NCBI GenBank assembly: GCA_038659295.1
Contig: JASNGC010000002.1
Location: forward strand, 62,001 to 126,000
Reading direction: 5' to 3'
Length of the DNA: 64,000 nucleotides
DNA from: Enterocytospora artemiae
Taxonomy: Eukaryota > Microsporidia
Below, one piece after another: positions 49,414 through 59,386 of the stretch. The position numbers were made by a program, and so were the translations under genes. Position 1 is the first letter of the stretch; each line of letters opens with the position of its first letter. Under the pieces are notes generated by a model. It was not told the origin of the DNA and searched no databases. It saw nothing but the letters and a program-made list of their open reading frames with translations.

Positions 49414-49797
49414 CTAATAGAAAAATCCCATGATTTTACCTCCAGCTCTCACAGCATTGGCCTCGTTATGATCAATAACACCCTTACATGTCTTAAATAT
49501 TACATGTCCAAACTGCCTAGCGGGTTTTAATCTGTTGGCTGTAGCTTGGATATCGTCACACTTATACGTGAATCTGGGACAAATTGCTCCGCACTTTGTA
49601 AGACGACCATTCAGCCCTATAACAACCTTTTCTTTGTCCACACTCTGAATAAATGTCAGTGTACTTATATACCCATGCTTCTTCATCTCGATTAAGAAGT
49701 CCTTCAACTCCTTACTGGTATGTAAAATTGACACCTGTGATTTTTTTGCTCTAACAGCATTATTTATGGCCTTACATGCATTTGCAAGTGCACTCAT
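49414..49797 (-). CDS. RPS22: 40S ribosomal protein uS8 (S15a/S22)
   Basis: A 127-residue full-length uS8: LANACKAINNAVRAKKSQVSI, LIEMKKHGYISTL, KVVIGLNGRLTKCGAICPRF, LKPARQFGHVIFKTCKGVIDHNEA and GGKIMGFFY at the C-terminus. Usual length 130. CCCC lies three bases before the ATG (GGGG at 49800-49803). Confidence 0.97.
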   Translation of the reverse strand: MSALANACKAINNAVRAKKSQVSILHTSKELKDFLIEMKKHGYISTLTFIQSVDKEKVVIGLNGRLTKCGAICPRFTYKCDDIQATANRLKPARQFGHVIFKTCKGVIDHNEANAVRAGGKIMGFFY

Positions 49798-49978
49798 TTG
49801 GGGTGAAAACGGATTGAAAAAATTTTACAAAATTTTATGAAAATTCAATGGTTAGCTAGATTATTAAGAATGCACACCACTTAAATTCATCCAGTTATTT
49901 GGGCTGGCCTCTTCCGAACAATCATATGCTACTATGTTTTTGATACATTAATTTTCCACAAAATCTTTACAATTCTAT

Positions 49979-52351
49979 TTATTTAGTCTTGGCTTCAAAT
50001 TCTTTCAAGATATCTTCCTTTAACTCCTCTAGCTCCATAAAGGTTATACTCGTGGCATCAAATTCACCTTTCTCATCCTTTTTTGAAGAATCGCTCTCGG
50101 TTTTACGAGTATCTCCCCAAGAAAAATCATCAAAATGCCAAAAGGCATAGACAGGCAAGAAGAAGTTCCATACAGGTAAGTTAACAATGTAGATCAGGAG
50201 CCATCCGAAATATTGAAGCTGAAAGGTCGTCAGTGCTATCAATACAGCTGGAAGCCCTAATATGAGAGCCAGCATCACGAGTGGAATCCATGCAGGCTCT
50301 CCAACGAATGCCTTTACCAATAAAACTCCAGTAAAGAATATTGCAGCCGGGAGGGTTAACGTTCCAAAAAGCTCAAAAAGTATAATAAACTGCATGGAGA
50401 AACAGTTTGTCCCACATAATTTATCCACCAAAACCAACTCAAACATATTATGAATCGTGGAATTTATCCATCTTCTTCGTTGTGACTGTAGAGTCTTATA
50501 ATCATTGGGAACACAGGTTGAACATTTTGCAGCTGCCAAAAATATCAGTTTTCTTTTATAGAAGTTTTTCATCAGCAGAGTGGTCAGGTATCTGTCCTCT
50601 CCCAGGTGCAGCAAATTCTGTTCGTGTAGTGTTTTGGCCTCGAAGACCGAATATGGATTTACAATTATGGGGTTTGCTAAAATTGGAACACATGTCCATG
50701 TTTCGTCATAAATCTTTTTATCAGAATGGTTTTTAATGTTACCATGCTGATCTGTTACTATCTTGATTCTATAAATACAAAAGCATCCTGGAAGACATGT
50801 TACCCCTCCAAAGACACTTTCAAAATTCTTGGCCAGGTGGTGACTAATATAATACTCAAATACCTGCAATGCGGTTACCCACGATTCACATTTATTAGAT
50901 ATCTGTGTCTCCCCACATAGCCCCATGATCTTGTTGTCTTTCTCAAATGCAGAAACCATCTTGACCACGGCGTCAGGCTCAACAATGGTATCTGCATCTA
51001 CCATCAACAAAATTTCAAAGTCCTCAGGACTAAATTTGTCGAACATCCGCTTCATTTTTCGATATATTTCACAATCTAAGTCACTCATACGATCGCTGTA
51101 TAGAATTTTGGAAAAGAAGGACATGAGAATGACCTGGCTATCCCTCTTCCCACGATTACCTGCCTTTACAACCTCTCCAGGGTTTCCTACTTTGTTAATT
51201 ACCATTATTCTAGATTTCTTACCATTGTGCTTATACCACCCTGTATGGACTTTAGCTCTATTAAATCTTTTGTGACCGGGAGCAAGAGATACATAGGCCA
51301 TGGGCTCCACATCCTGCTCAATGTCACAAATATCCAATAAGATTTGTGGGGTTGACTTCTCTTCCCCAGCACCCTTAATTTGGCCATCTGCAATAACAAT
51401 TATTAGCTTGTAGTCATCATCATATTCTAAGGCAGTTAATGAATCTAAGGTGGATCTCAGACCTGCTTCTCCTTCAGAATAGCATGCAACCTGTAGAATT
51501 ACGGGGGTATTACCACGAATAGAAACAGTTCTTTTCTTCTCATGCCAAGCATAGAATAATGCTAGGAAAAAGCGGGTTAGGATTAGTCCAAATATAATTA
51601 CAGTGCCCATCCAAAGTACGATATCTCCAAGTATACAGCCATTAGATTTAAATGATACTTCCCCAGAATAAAACGAATCTTTAAAGCATTCGATGCAATC
51701 GCTATCATACTTCTCCAAATGGGTTTTACTTGCTGCAGATCCCCTAAAATCTTGAATGAATTGACTCAGGCCCTCTTCATCGCAATAGCTTGGATCATAC
51801 ACCTTATTGTCAATCACAATAAATCCATTGTCTTGGATGTAACTCCAATCAAAGTACACCTTATCTCTCTCTTCAAAATTGCTTTCCGAAAGAGTTCCTG
51901 ATGAGATCTGGTGGCCAAATGCTCTTTTACAGGCTTCAGACCTCTTCCTAAACAAATGAGTGCTATTCTCCAGTGGATACTCTTTGTTTGTTCCATACAA
52001 CTTACCATTTGCAACAATGATATTGTCTTCAAAGTTTTCAGGTTTTAGTTTATTGAAAATCAAAATCGTGGATGTGTTACATATAAATATATTCATGAAG
52101 AATGTGATTCCAGCCAGAAAAAAACACGCAAGAGAAATCAGCATACAGAGTGTTACCTTTTCTCTCCATGCCTGTCGTTGTTCAGGTGTTTCCTTCTTTG
52201 CAAAAATCCTAATCATACAATCAGGTACTAAGAATGTCATAACTCTGGAAAATTTGTACCAAAATGATGGACCACTTGCTGCTTTTGTTTTTGGTGGAGC
52301 AGGGAGGGTGGTTCTACTACTATTTCTTATGAACTCACCTTGGTTTGGCAT
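49979..52351 (-). CDS. CHS: Chitin synthase
   Basis: Membrane glycosyltransferase (GT2) making chitin of the spore wall from UDP-GlcNAc. The 790-residue protein has two N-terminal membrane segments (LISLACFFLAGITFFMNIFI and VLWMGTVIIFGLILTRFFLALFYA), the catalytic domain with ADG (IVIADGQ), VDADT (451-455), GCF-type CLPGCFCIYR, EDRYLT and QRRRW (624-628), and three or more C-terminal membrane helices. The N-terminal myosin domain of some fungal enzymes is missing. The start is the ATG directly after CCCCC (GGGGG at 52352-52356); the open frame continues 16 codons upstream. Confidence 0.97.
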   Translation of the reverse strand: MPNQGEFIRNSSRTTLPAPPKTKAASGPSFWYKFSRVMTFLVPDCMIRIFAKKETPEQRQAWREKVTLCMLISLACFFLAGITFFMNIFICNTSTILIFNKLKPENFEDNIIVANGKLYGTNKEYPLENSTHLFRKRSEACKRAFGHQISSGTLSESNFEERDKVYFDWSYIQDNGFIVIDNKVYDPSYCDEEGLSQFIQDFRGSAASKTHLEKYDSDCIECFKDSFYSGEVSFKSNGCILGDIVLWMGTVIIFGLILTRFFLALFYAWHEKKRTVSIRGNTPVILQVACYSEGEAGLRSTLDSLTALEYDDDYKLIIVIADGQIKGAGEEKSTPQILLDICDIEQDVEPMAYVSLAPGHKRFNRAKVHTGWYKHNGKKSRIMVINKVGNPGEVVKAGNRGKRDSQVILMSFFSKILYSDRMSDLDCEIYRKMKRMFDKFSPEDFEILLMVDADTIVEPDAVVKMVSAFEKDNKIMGLCGETQISNKCESWVTALQVFEYYISHHLAKNFESVFGGVTCLPGCFCIYRIKIVTDQHGNIKNHSDKKIYDETWTCVPILANPIIVNPYSVFEAKTLHEQNLLHLGEDRYLTTLLMKNFYKRKLIFLAAAKCSTCVPNDYKTLQSQRRRWINSTIHNMFELVLVDKLCGTNCFSMQFIILFELFGTLTLPAAIFFTGVLLVKAFVGEPAWIPLVMLALILGLPAVLIALTTFQLQYFGWLLIYIVNLPVWNFFLPVYAFWHFDDFSWGDTRKTESDSSKKDEKGEFDATSITFMELEELKEDILKEFEAKTK

Positions 52352-52356
52352 GGGGG
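52352..52356 (-). promoter_or_regulatory. CCCCC start signal of chitin synthase
   Basis: CCCCC abuts the ATG on the minus strand and decides the start 16 codons inside the open frame. The same rule trims the starts of SEC11, eL43, the kinase, 6PGL, SUN, PUS3 and eS19. Confidence 0.65.
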
Positions 52357-53123
52357 TAATTTGTTTGTTAAATTTAGAGGTAGTATATATAATAAACAAA
52401 TGATTTAATCCAAAAGGTAAAGTAAAAAAATAGCCCCTGAAATCTCACATAAATTTGGGAAAAATCCACCCACGATATATTATAATGGACTCAGTGTATA
52501 CAAAGAGTTTTTAATAAGTTGGTGCTATAAACAATATTTTAAATCAATACATCATATGAGATCAAATAGTATTAAAAGATTCTTGTTCCTTGAACCTTTG
52601 GATATGAAGGATAAGTAAGTAACTTGAAGATACTTTTAATTTGATAATAGGCACTATTTAAAACCTCTATAAGAGGATAAAAATATTTTATATTATTGAG
52701 ATGTTGTGATTATTGAAAAGCCCTATAATTTATGGATGAGTATGAAAACAATCACCGCCATGTGTCTCATCTTTAATTTAAACTTGCAAAAAATCCTCTT
52801 ACTAAGTAGATTCCTCTGTCAGAATCAAGATTACTGGATAATCAAGATGAAACTTTAATATGTTTTATTTAAATTTTCATAAGTGCATATATATTACAAC
52901 CAAATATTTTTAAGAAGATATAATCTTTCTTAATATAATCGACAAACCATTTTCCTGTGGATATGTCCTCTCCTTGAATCAAATGATAAAATGATTTTAA
53001 AAAACAGCATCAGCCCGATGGGTAATTACCAAGGTCAAGGACAAAGATAATGTAAATTCCTCCTCCATATTGCTGCGGAGAGAAATTGGGATGACGCGAA
53101 TCTTGATAAATCTTTAGAATTTA
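52352..53123. other. Intergenic, possible decayed coding relic
   Basis: Mostly very AT-rich. A locally GC-richer block at 52997-53113 is open on the minus strand for 39 codons without an early ATG and ends in SLTLVITHRADAVF, recalling the H-loop end of ABC ATPases; it may be a relic or chance. On the plus strand a fragment GGATGACGCGAAT recalls U6 snRNA but the ACAGAGA box is missing. Confidence 0.35.
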
Positions 53124-54071
53124 TCACTCACCTTTCCGTATCTTGAAAATTCGTCTATAGCTGTTAAATGTTTTGGTAGGCAATTTTTCCCTCTCTAAAT
53201 CTTCATCCTGGAGAACCTCAAATTGATTGATCTCTACATGAAAAGGCGATTTGTAGTCTGAGTCTTTCACTCGATTCCAATCCACCCCATGAAAAAAAGG
53301 GTGTTTCATAATTTCTTCAGTTCCATTAAAACCCAGTCTATTACATCTATTCTTTGCAAGCAATCGTATCAATAGGTCTTTTGCCTCTGAAGAAAGTCCA
53401 TAAGGAATTTTCACTTCTTCACTTATTACTTTCTTGTAAATTAGCTGTGGTACTTCAGCATAAAATGGGGGCTCTCCCAAGAGCATTTCGTATATCAGGC
53501 ATCCCAAGGACCAGTAGTCTGTAACTGTAGAATCACCATTGCCCAGCAATTTTTCCGGTGCCATGTACTCTGGAGTACCACATAGAGTAAATACATTCTC
53601 GTTCATTCTCGTTGCAAACCCAAAGTCTGCTAATTTGATGTGCCCATTTTCAGTTAACAAAATATTTTCGGGCTTTAAGTCCCTATAGAGAATTCCTCTG
53701 TCATGCATATACTTAAGGGCAATGATAATTTCACCAGCGAAGAACTGTACCGCAAACACTGGCAAGGTGTTGTATTTTTTCAGATAGTAGAACAACTCCC
53801 CACCCTTAACATATTCCATCACGATAAATATGTGCTCTTTCGTATGAATTGTATTTAAAAATTTTACAATAAATGGGCAAGAACGAACCTCTTCCAAAAT
53901 TGAAGATTCGTTGACAATACTGTCCATCTGTCTGTTGAGCTTCAGAGATAAGATTTCCATCTGCTTAATTGCAAAATAACTGTCGTTTCTCTTATATTTA
54001 GCCAAAAACACCTTTCCAAATGCCCCAGATCCAATAATACGTAAAAATTCAAAATCATCTGGTGATAGCAT
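53124..54071 (-). CDS. AGC-family protein kinase, PKA catalytic-like
   Basis: A 315-residue Ser/Thr kinase, complete for catalysis: Gly loop GSGAFGK (14-20), ATP Lys36 (AIK), catalytic Asp131 (YRDLKPEN), DFG at 149-151, activation-loop Thr162 in FTLCGTPEYMAPE as in PKA, and the AGC Asn/Arg elements (RLLAKNRCNRLG). The start is the ATG directly after CCC (GGG at 54072-54074), giving only about 10 residues before the kinase fold; the open frame extends 24 codons more. The C-tail is present but the PKA-type terminal FxxF is not clear. cAMP dependence is not shown. Confidence 0.88.
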   Translation of the reverse strand: MLSPDDFEFLRIIGSGAFGKVFLAKYKRNDSYFAIKQMEILSLKLNRQMDSIVNESSILEEVRSCPFIVKFLNTIHTKEHIFIVMEYVKGGELFYYLKKYNTLPVFAVQFFAGEIIIALKYMHDRGILYRDLKPENILLTENGHIKLADFGFATRMNENVFTLCGTPEYMAPEKLLGNGDSTVTDYWSLGCLIYEMLLGEPPFYAEVPQLIYKKVISEEVKIPYGLSSEAKDLLIRLLAKNRCNRLGFNGTEEIMKHPFFHGVDWNRVKDSDYKSPFHVEINQFEVLQDEDLEREKLPTKTFNSYRRIFKIRKGE

Positions 54072-54919
54072 GGGTACATCCGTAAAATTTTTTATGTGCC
54101 ATTTTACACATTTTAAACAGGCTAAATCAAAAAACCAGCACATTTGTTTGATTCAGCTTAATACTAACGTCTAAATATCTTCTGGCACGGGTCTGTAATT
54201 CATGAAATTTACTAATACTTTTTTCAAAATCAATTAAATAATTTATTTAGTATGAGAGTTTAATTAATTATCTTATTTTCAAAGTCTCTAATGACAAAGT
54301 GATGTGTGTTTGTATTATCTTTAATATATTCACTTTTATATTAAAATAAAAATTATTTTTTTAATATTCAAAAAACGAAGGAACTCCAGATATCAATTTC
54401 ATAAAGTAATAGATTTGTGAATAAATCAATATCTAATTACAAGATATGTGTTGGTCTATAAGTTAAAACAATTCCTCAAAAGCAAATATAGTAAATTTTC
54501 AAATTCTTTATTAGAAAATTTATTGATAGAATTAAAATGGTTTTGTTTACTTTCCACGAAATATTGCTGAATTTTTAACACCAATGTTGAAACACTTCCT
54601 CACTGATGGATCAGATAAAACAATATATATTGTGTTTGATGCTGCCCTAGTACCAAAAACCACTATCATCTTTATCTCATCAACTCATTTTCATTTAGCT
54701 TAATGAATTTCTCTTGAAATGGTATGTACTGCTGTAATCAAGGTTGACAACTATTTTTTCGATAATCCGCAGTATGTCATTGGATTTGAAAATGTTATAT
54801 TGCTTATTTGTTATAATTAAAAAAGCATATTACAAAATACTCAAAAAAACTAATTGTTCTGGAAACAAGAATTAAAATAAGCTCTATACATATTTACAAC
54901 ACTAAACTGAACAAATTTA
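54072..54919. other. Intergenic, nothing supported
   Basis: A long AT-rich spacer of 848 bases between two minus-strand genes. No tRNA, snRNA core or short frame with a start signal found. One TGAAAC near 54593. Confidence 0.45.
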
Positions 54920-55594
54920 CTAGGTATTTGTTGGCTTCAATTCTGTTTTCACCTGATAAACTGTGGTATATTTCTTGTTTATTAGTCTCCTTATGCTTAA
55001 GTGAGGCTCTGAAACAACCTTTGGCATTCCATTTTTAAATGGTAGAATAAAATAAATCTTGCCAATACAGTTGTTTATAAACTTAATCGTGGTAGTAACT
55101 CTTTTTGGAATTTTATCCTCTACACTCACCGAAATAACATACCTTTCACTTTGAAGGCTATCGGATTCTGGCCAAAGAGAACAAATATGGCCATTTTCAC
55201 CGATACCTAGCAGGGCAACATCTATTAAAGGGCTGGTGTTGGTATTCTTATCCTGTCCTGCTACAGCTTCGTTTCTCAAAGTTTCTTCGTAAAGCTCATC
55301 TGCATTGTCCAAATGTGTTTCTATTGGGAACACCTCCGCACTTCTAATTAGATTTAAAAATACCTTAGAACCCTCATAGTTCAAATTGTCCCTGTCACAT
55401 CTTTCATCTGCATAAAATATTTTCCACTGTGAAGAATTAAGTTCACTGTATCCTGAATAATTTAGCATATCTAAAAGAGAACCTCCAGAAATCATCAGGT
55501 TACACCTGCTATTATCAAACTCTTTGAGAATATTAAACAAATCGAGCCTTAGATTATCTGAATTAATTTGTGTGTTTTTGTTGTCCAGGAACAT
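54920..55594 (-). CDS. SOL1: 6-phosphogluconolactonase
   Basis: Second enzyme of the oxidative pentose phosphate pathway, hydrolysing 6-phosphogluconolactone. The 224-residue protein contains the sugar-isomerase-like fold signatures NLMISGGSLLDML, FYADERCDR and the family-specific LLGIGENGHICSLWPE, and a C-terminal ISVSVEDKIPKRVTTT segment. Length is typical (about 240). The start is the ATG after CCCC (GGGG at 55603-55606), nine codons inside the frame opened by a TTG. With PGI it shows that glucose-6-phosphate is used in both pathways. Confidence 0.92.
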   Translation of the reverse strand: MFLDNKNTQINSDNLRLDLFNILKEFDNSRCNLMISGGSLLDMLNYSGYSELNSSQWKIFYADERCDRDNLNYEGSKVFLNLIRSAEVFPIETHLDNADELYEETLRNEAVAGQDKNTNTSPLIDVALLGIGENGHICSLWPESDSLQSERYVISVSVEDKIPKRVTTTIKFINNCIGKIYFILPFKNGMPKVVSEPHLSIRRLINKKYTTVYQVKTELKPTNT

Positions 55595-55810
55595 CGATTT
55601 TAGGGGTACTTTTCTTAACAACCTGATTAATCAGATATTTATGTGGTTTATATCTATGAACTACAAAGCAGAAGAATTTAAGGAATATAAAATCTAAGGT
55701 TGTATTAACACCTTTTTGCCAAAATATAAGGAGTATTGCATTTATTGATTTTTTAAATTAACCAATGTTTATTTGGGCTTAATATAAAAATTCACTGCGA
55801 TTAAACAGCT

Positions 55811-55836
55811 GTTTCAAATAATTTGATTTGTGAAAC
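55811..55836 (+). promoter_or_regulatory. Paired GTTTCA element, inverted repeat
   Basis: GTTTCA at 55811-55816 and its exact reverse complement TGAAAC at 55831-55836, ending 33 bases before the ATG at 55870. No CCC signal occurs before this gene. Confidence 0.6.
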
Positions 55837-55869
55837 AATATTTAAAAATAATTGTTTTGTTTTGTCTTT

Positions 55870-57060
55870 ATGTGTAAGAACAGTTGTACTTTGTCAATGA
55901 GCCATTCAAAATCTGTCCAATTTTCTGAGCCTAATCCTCACAAAAATCATCCTGCTTCTGACTATAATCAGCATGATCATGATATTCAAAAGATTCAGCA
56001 AGTAGCTGTTGTAATAGTGATATTCATGGTATTAGAGCTGTGGGGGCATTTCAAAACCAACAGCCTAAGTCTTTTGGCAGATGCCTTACACTTGATAGTA
56101 GATATTTCTGGATTTGTGGTGAGCTTAGCCACCCTTAAATTGGCAAAGAAAAGACCAAACAATCGTTACACCTTTGGATATCAGCGTTATGAAATTCTAG
56201 GGGCCCTTATCTCGGTAATTTTAATTTGGGTTGCTGTAATATACCTGGTATCCGAATCAATTCACAAAATTCTTCATCCAAAGGAGATCGATGGAAAAGT
56301 TTTTGTGGGAATTTCCATCATTGGGCTGTTAGTGAATTTATTCTGTGTGTTTATTTTGCACTCTGATCATTTAAACCATCATGGAGATTCTGATCAAAAA
56401 CACCCAAACCAAGAAAATAGCAGCTATTCCAACAAAATCTCCAGTGATGAACCCACATCAAACTTATCTGCTGATGGTTTTCCTAAGACTGCTTATCCGT
56501 TTTCACAGGAGATTAAAGAATTTACGACAGCTCAAAAACCATTTAAAAATAAGAAAAAAAGTAACTTGAACCTGAGAGCAACATATATCCATGTTATTGG
56601 AGATGTTATACAGTCAATTGGAGTAATAATTGCAAGTATCATAATATACTTTTATCCGAAATGGGTTGTTGTAGATATAATCTGTACTCTATTCTTTGCA
56701 ATATTGGTTTTAGGATCCACTATTATGATTGTGAGAGATGCATGCTTTATATTGGCCGAAGGAGGAGCACCTCAGGGAATTGATCAAAATGAAATAATAT
56801 CCACATTGATGAGTTACGACAAGGTATTGAAGATCACAGACCTAAGAGTATGGTCTATTGGAGTTAATTGTGTAGCTGCTACCATAACAATGAAGGTGGA
56901 TTACATTTTAATTAAAGAATATGAAATGTTATTAAAAAATACAACGGAATATTTAAAGGTGCAGTGGAATATTGATATTATAACAATACAGATCGATACA
57001 CCATTGACATCACAGCCTGAAATATTCCATGTGGGCCACCCTACAAATGTAACAGCATGA
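55870..57060 (+). CDS. Zinc transporter, cation diffusion facilitator family
   Basis: A 396-residue CDF protein (yeast Zrc1/Cot1, animal ZnT) that moves Zn2+ out of the cytosol into a compartment. Six membrane segments are visible, with the metal-binding HxxxD/DxxxD sets in TM2 (LLADALHLIVDISG) and TM5 (YIHVIGDVIQSIG), the GYQRYEILGAL segment after TM2, and a His-containing loop (HSDHLNHHGD) between TM4 and TM5. The C-terminal domain is the usual ferredoxin-like zinc domain. Start taken as the first ATG of the frame; an alternative is the ATG at 55897 (MSHSKS). No CCC signal; the paired GTTTCA element upstream links it with the secreted-protein class. Confidence 0.93.
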   Translation: MCKNSCTLSMSHSKSVQFSEPNPHKNHPASDYNQHDHDIQKIQQVAVVIVIFMVLELWGHFKTNSLSLLADALHLIVDISGFVVSLATLKLAKKRPNNRYTFGYQRYEILGALISVILIWVAVIYLVSESIHKILHPKEIDGKVFVGISIIGLLVNLFCVFILHSDHLNHHGDSDQKHPNQENSSYSNKISSDEPTSNLSADGFPKTAYPFSQEIKEFTTAQKPFKNKKKSNLNLRATYIHVIGDVIQSIGVIIASIIIYFYPKWVVVDIICTLFFAILVLGSTIMIVRDACFILAEGGAPQGIDQNEIISTLMSYDKVLKITDLRVWSIGVNCVAATITMKVDYILIKEYEMLLKNTTEYLKVQWNIDIITIQIDTPLTSQPEIFHVGHPTNVTA

Positions 57061-57285
57061 AGGGCTGTGGAGGTTGAATAAAGCATTAATACTTAATGAG
57101 GAGATTATTTCCCTAGTTTAATCTATAATTTATTTAATTGTGGAGCATAGTGTTCATTTTTGTCATAATATTTGAGGGTCAAGCTTGCTCAAAAATATCA
57201 CTAGTTTTAACTGTCATATTCGTAAAAGTTCCATTGAACTATACCAAAATCAGATATTTTTAGAGTATGTGAAAACTCAATTTAT

Positions 57286-59229
57286 TTATGTGAAAAAGTA
57301 GGAATTGGATTCCTTCTGCTCTCTATCCTTAGAGCTATCAGGCTTATTAACCCTAGGTCTATAGTTAGTACTGTCTCTTCTGAATGTAACATCTAAGGTT
57401 TTTAAAAATCGATTCATTCCAGTTCTTACATCCAATGGCTCAGAAGCCTGCGAATGAACACCAGGCACCCCCTCAAATACAACCACTCTATCTGCCAAAT
57501 ACGTTGCAACAACCAAATCATGTTCAACAATAAATGCAGATTTCTTTTTCGAATAGACGAATTTCTTAATAATTTTACTAATGATAATTCTCTGATCAGA
57601 ATCTAAAAATGCGGCTGGTTCATCGAATAGATAAATATCAGCATCTTTTCCCAAGCAAAGAATGATTGCAATTCTTTGCAACTCCCCTCCAGAGAGTGAG
57701 GAGATATCACAGTCAAACAGATAATCAACTCTTAGGGGTTTAATTACTTCGGTATAGAACGATTGATCCATAAACCTCGCTTTCATCTTTAGATTGAGTA
57801 GATCCCTGACTGACCCACGGAACTTGGGCAGAATTTTCTGGGGTTTTAAACTTACTGACGAGGTGGAGGAAACAGTGAATCCAGTATCATCTGTAATCAA
57901 GCCAGCCAATAAGTTGACTAGTGTAGTCTTCCCCATACCATTTTCGCCTAAAAAAACAGTTATTTCACTATTGCTGAAAGTACCACCGGAAACATCCAAC
58001 TTAAAGAAATTCTTAGAGGCTAAGTCTTTATTTCTGTCCAAATTCAAAGTATCATTTCTTGTTGCTGCTCTAATGGACATTTTCTCCACATTCGCAACCA
58101 ATTCTCCAGAGGTATTTTTCAAAGAACCTGCATATGTTTTAGAACATGCAGGGTATGAAAACTGCATCTTTTCGCCCTTGCCCAGATCCTCAACATCCTG
58201 TATATTAAATTTCAGGGCGGTTTCTCTAAATCTCATATTTTCAGTGGGAATAAACCCATCCAAAAAAATATTTATGGCTGCTTTAATCGTAAAGGGAGCT
58301 GAGATTACTCCGTAGGCCCCAGATTGTCCATACAGAACACAACCATAATCACTCATCAGATCCAAAATTGCCAAGTCATGTTCAACAACAATAACATATT
58401 TGTCGGTATTCTCTGCAATCTTTCTTATTTCCCTTGCTGCAGTAAGACGCTGCTTGACGTCCAAAAATGATGTAGGCTCATCAAAGACGTAAACCTCTGC
58501 CTCTTGCATACAAGCTAGTGCAAGGGATAACCTCTGCAGTTCTCCACCAGACAGATCTCTCAAGTTACGATTCATTATGCAACCCAGCTCAAACTTGTCT
58601 GTATAGTACTCTCTCATCTTTCTACCATCCATTATATTCAATACAAATTCCACGGTTAAAGAATCTTTCTTATAGCGTTTTTCTAAAATCCTGGGGATTT
58701 TGTCAATATATTGTATTTTGTTGCTTGTAGTCAGTTTGTTCTCCAATAGTTTGGTAAAGTATCCATGTAATTCGGATCCTCGATAATTTTTCAAAATATC
58801 TTGCCATTCGGGTTCGTTTTCAAAGTTTCCCAGGTTTGGCTTAATTTTTCCGCTGAGAATTTTTAATGCTGTGGATTTTCCAATTCCATTTGTTCCTACG
58901 AGACCAAGGATCTTTCCCGGACGCGGAACAGGCAGTCTATGTAACTTGAAGGAATTTGGACCATAGCGATGAGAGCAATCCTTATCAATATTAGTCGGAA
59001 TATTTATGATACTAATCGCATGAAAAGGACACTTTTTCTCACATGCACTGCAACCAATACAAAGACTTTCTGAGATATGTGCCTTTTTATCAACCTCTAT
59101 GCACAACTTACCAATTCTGTTGACAGGACAGGATCTTCTACACTCTTGATTGCATTTCTCTGGCTTACACAGCTCCTCATTAATAATAGCAAGTCTTTTC
59201 AAATTTGTTTTGTCGATATTTTTTGCCAT
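57286..59229 (-). CDS. RLI1: ABCE1/Rli1 ribosome-recycling ATPase
   Basis: Soluble Fe-S ABC ATPase that splits ribosomes after termination. The 647-residue protein has two [4Fe-4S] sets (Cys 26, 30, 34, 43 and 57, 60, 63, 67; one further Cys at 21), NBD1 Walker A GTNGIGKS (112-119), signature LSGGELQR, hinge with FLDGFIPTENMRF, NBD2 with GENGMGKTT and LSGGELQR, and the DEP/H-loop VEHDL in both. Length 647 exceeds human 599 slightly, from insertions. It depends on mitosomal Fe-S assembly. CCC four bases before the ATG. Confidence 0.97.
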   Translation of the reverse strand: MAKNIDKTNLKRLAIINEELCKPEKCNQECRRSCPVNRIGKLCIEVDKKAHISESLCIGCSACEKKCPFHAISIINIPTNIDKDCSHRYGPNSFKLHRLPVPRPGKILGLVGTNGIGKSTALKILSGKIKPNLGNFENEPEWQDILKNYRGSELHGYFTKLLENKLTTSNKIQYIDKIPRILEKRYKKDSLTVEFVLNIMDGRKMREYYTDKFELGCIMNRNLRDLSGGELQRLSLALACMQEAEVYVFDEPTSFLDVKQRLTAAREIRKIAENTDKYVIVVEHDLAILDLMSDYGCVLYGQSGAYGVISAPFTIKAAINIFLDGFIPTENMRFRETALKFNIQDVEDLGKGEKMQFSYPACSKTYAGSLKNTSGELVANVEKMSIRAATRNDTLNLDRNKDLASKNFFKLDVSGGTFSNSEITVFLGENGMGKTTLVNLLAGLITDDTGFTVSSTSSVSLKPQKILPKFRGSVRDLLNLKMKARFMDQSFYTEVIKPLRVDYLFDCDISSLSGGELQRIAIILCLGKDADIYLFDEPAAFLDSDQRIIISKIIKKFVYSKKKSAFIVEHDLVVATYLADRVVVFEGVPGVHSQASEPLDVRTGMNRFLKTLDVTFRRDSTNYRPRVNKPDSSKDREQKESNSYFFT

Positions 59230-59386
59230 TCGGGTTTGTGGGTTCGAAAATTTTTAAAAGCAATTGACATGAATAATATTCAAGCAAGCCCCATCACATA
59301 CCATATTTTGTGAATCGTGGGATACTCAAAAACGATGTTCAACAGTTAAAAGCCTATGTAATTCATTACATTGCACAGTATGAATA

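Noticed and set aside
53080..53110. U6 snRNA-like string GGATGACGCGAAT
   Set aside because: The invariant ACAGAGA box and AGC triad are missing and no internal stem-loop could be drawn.
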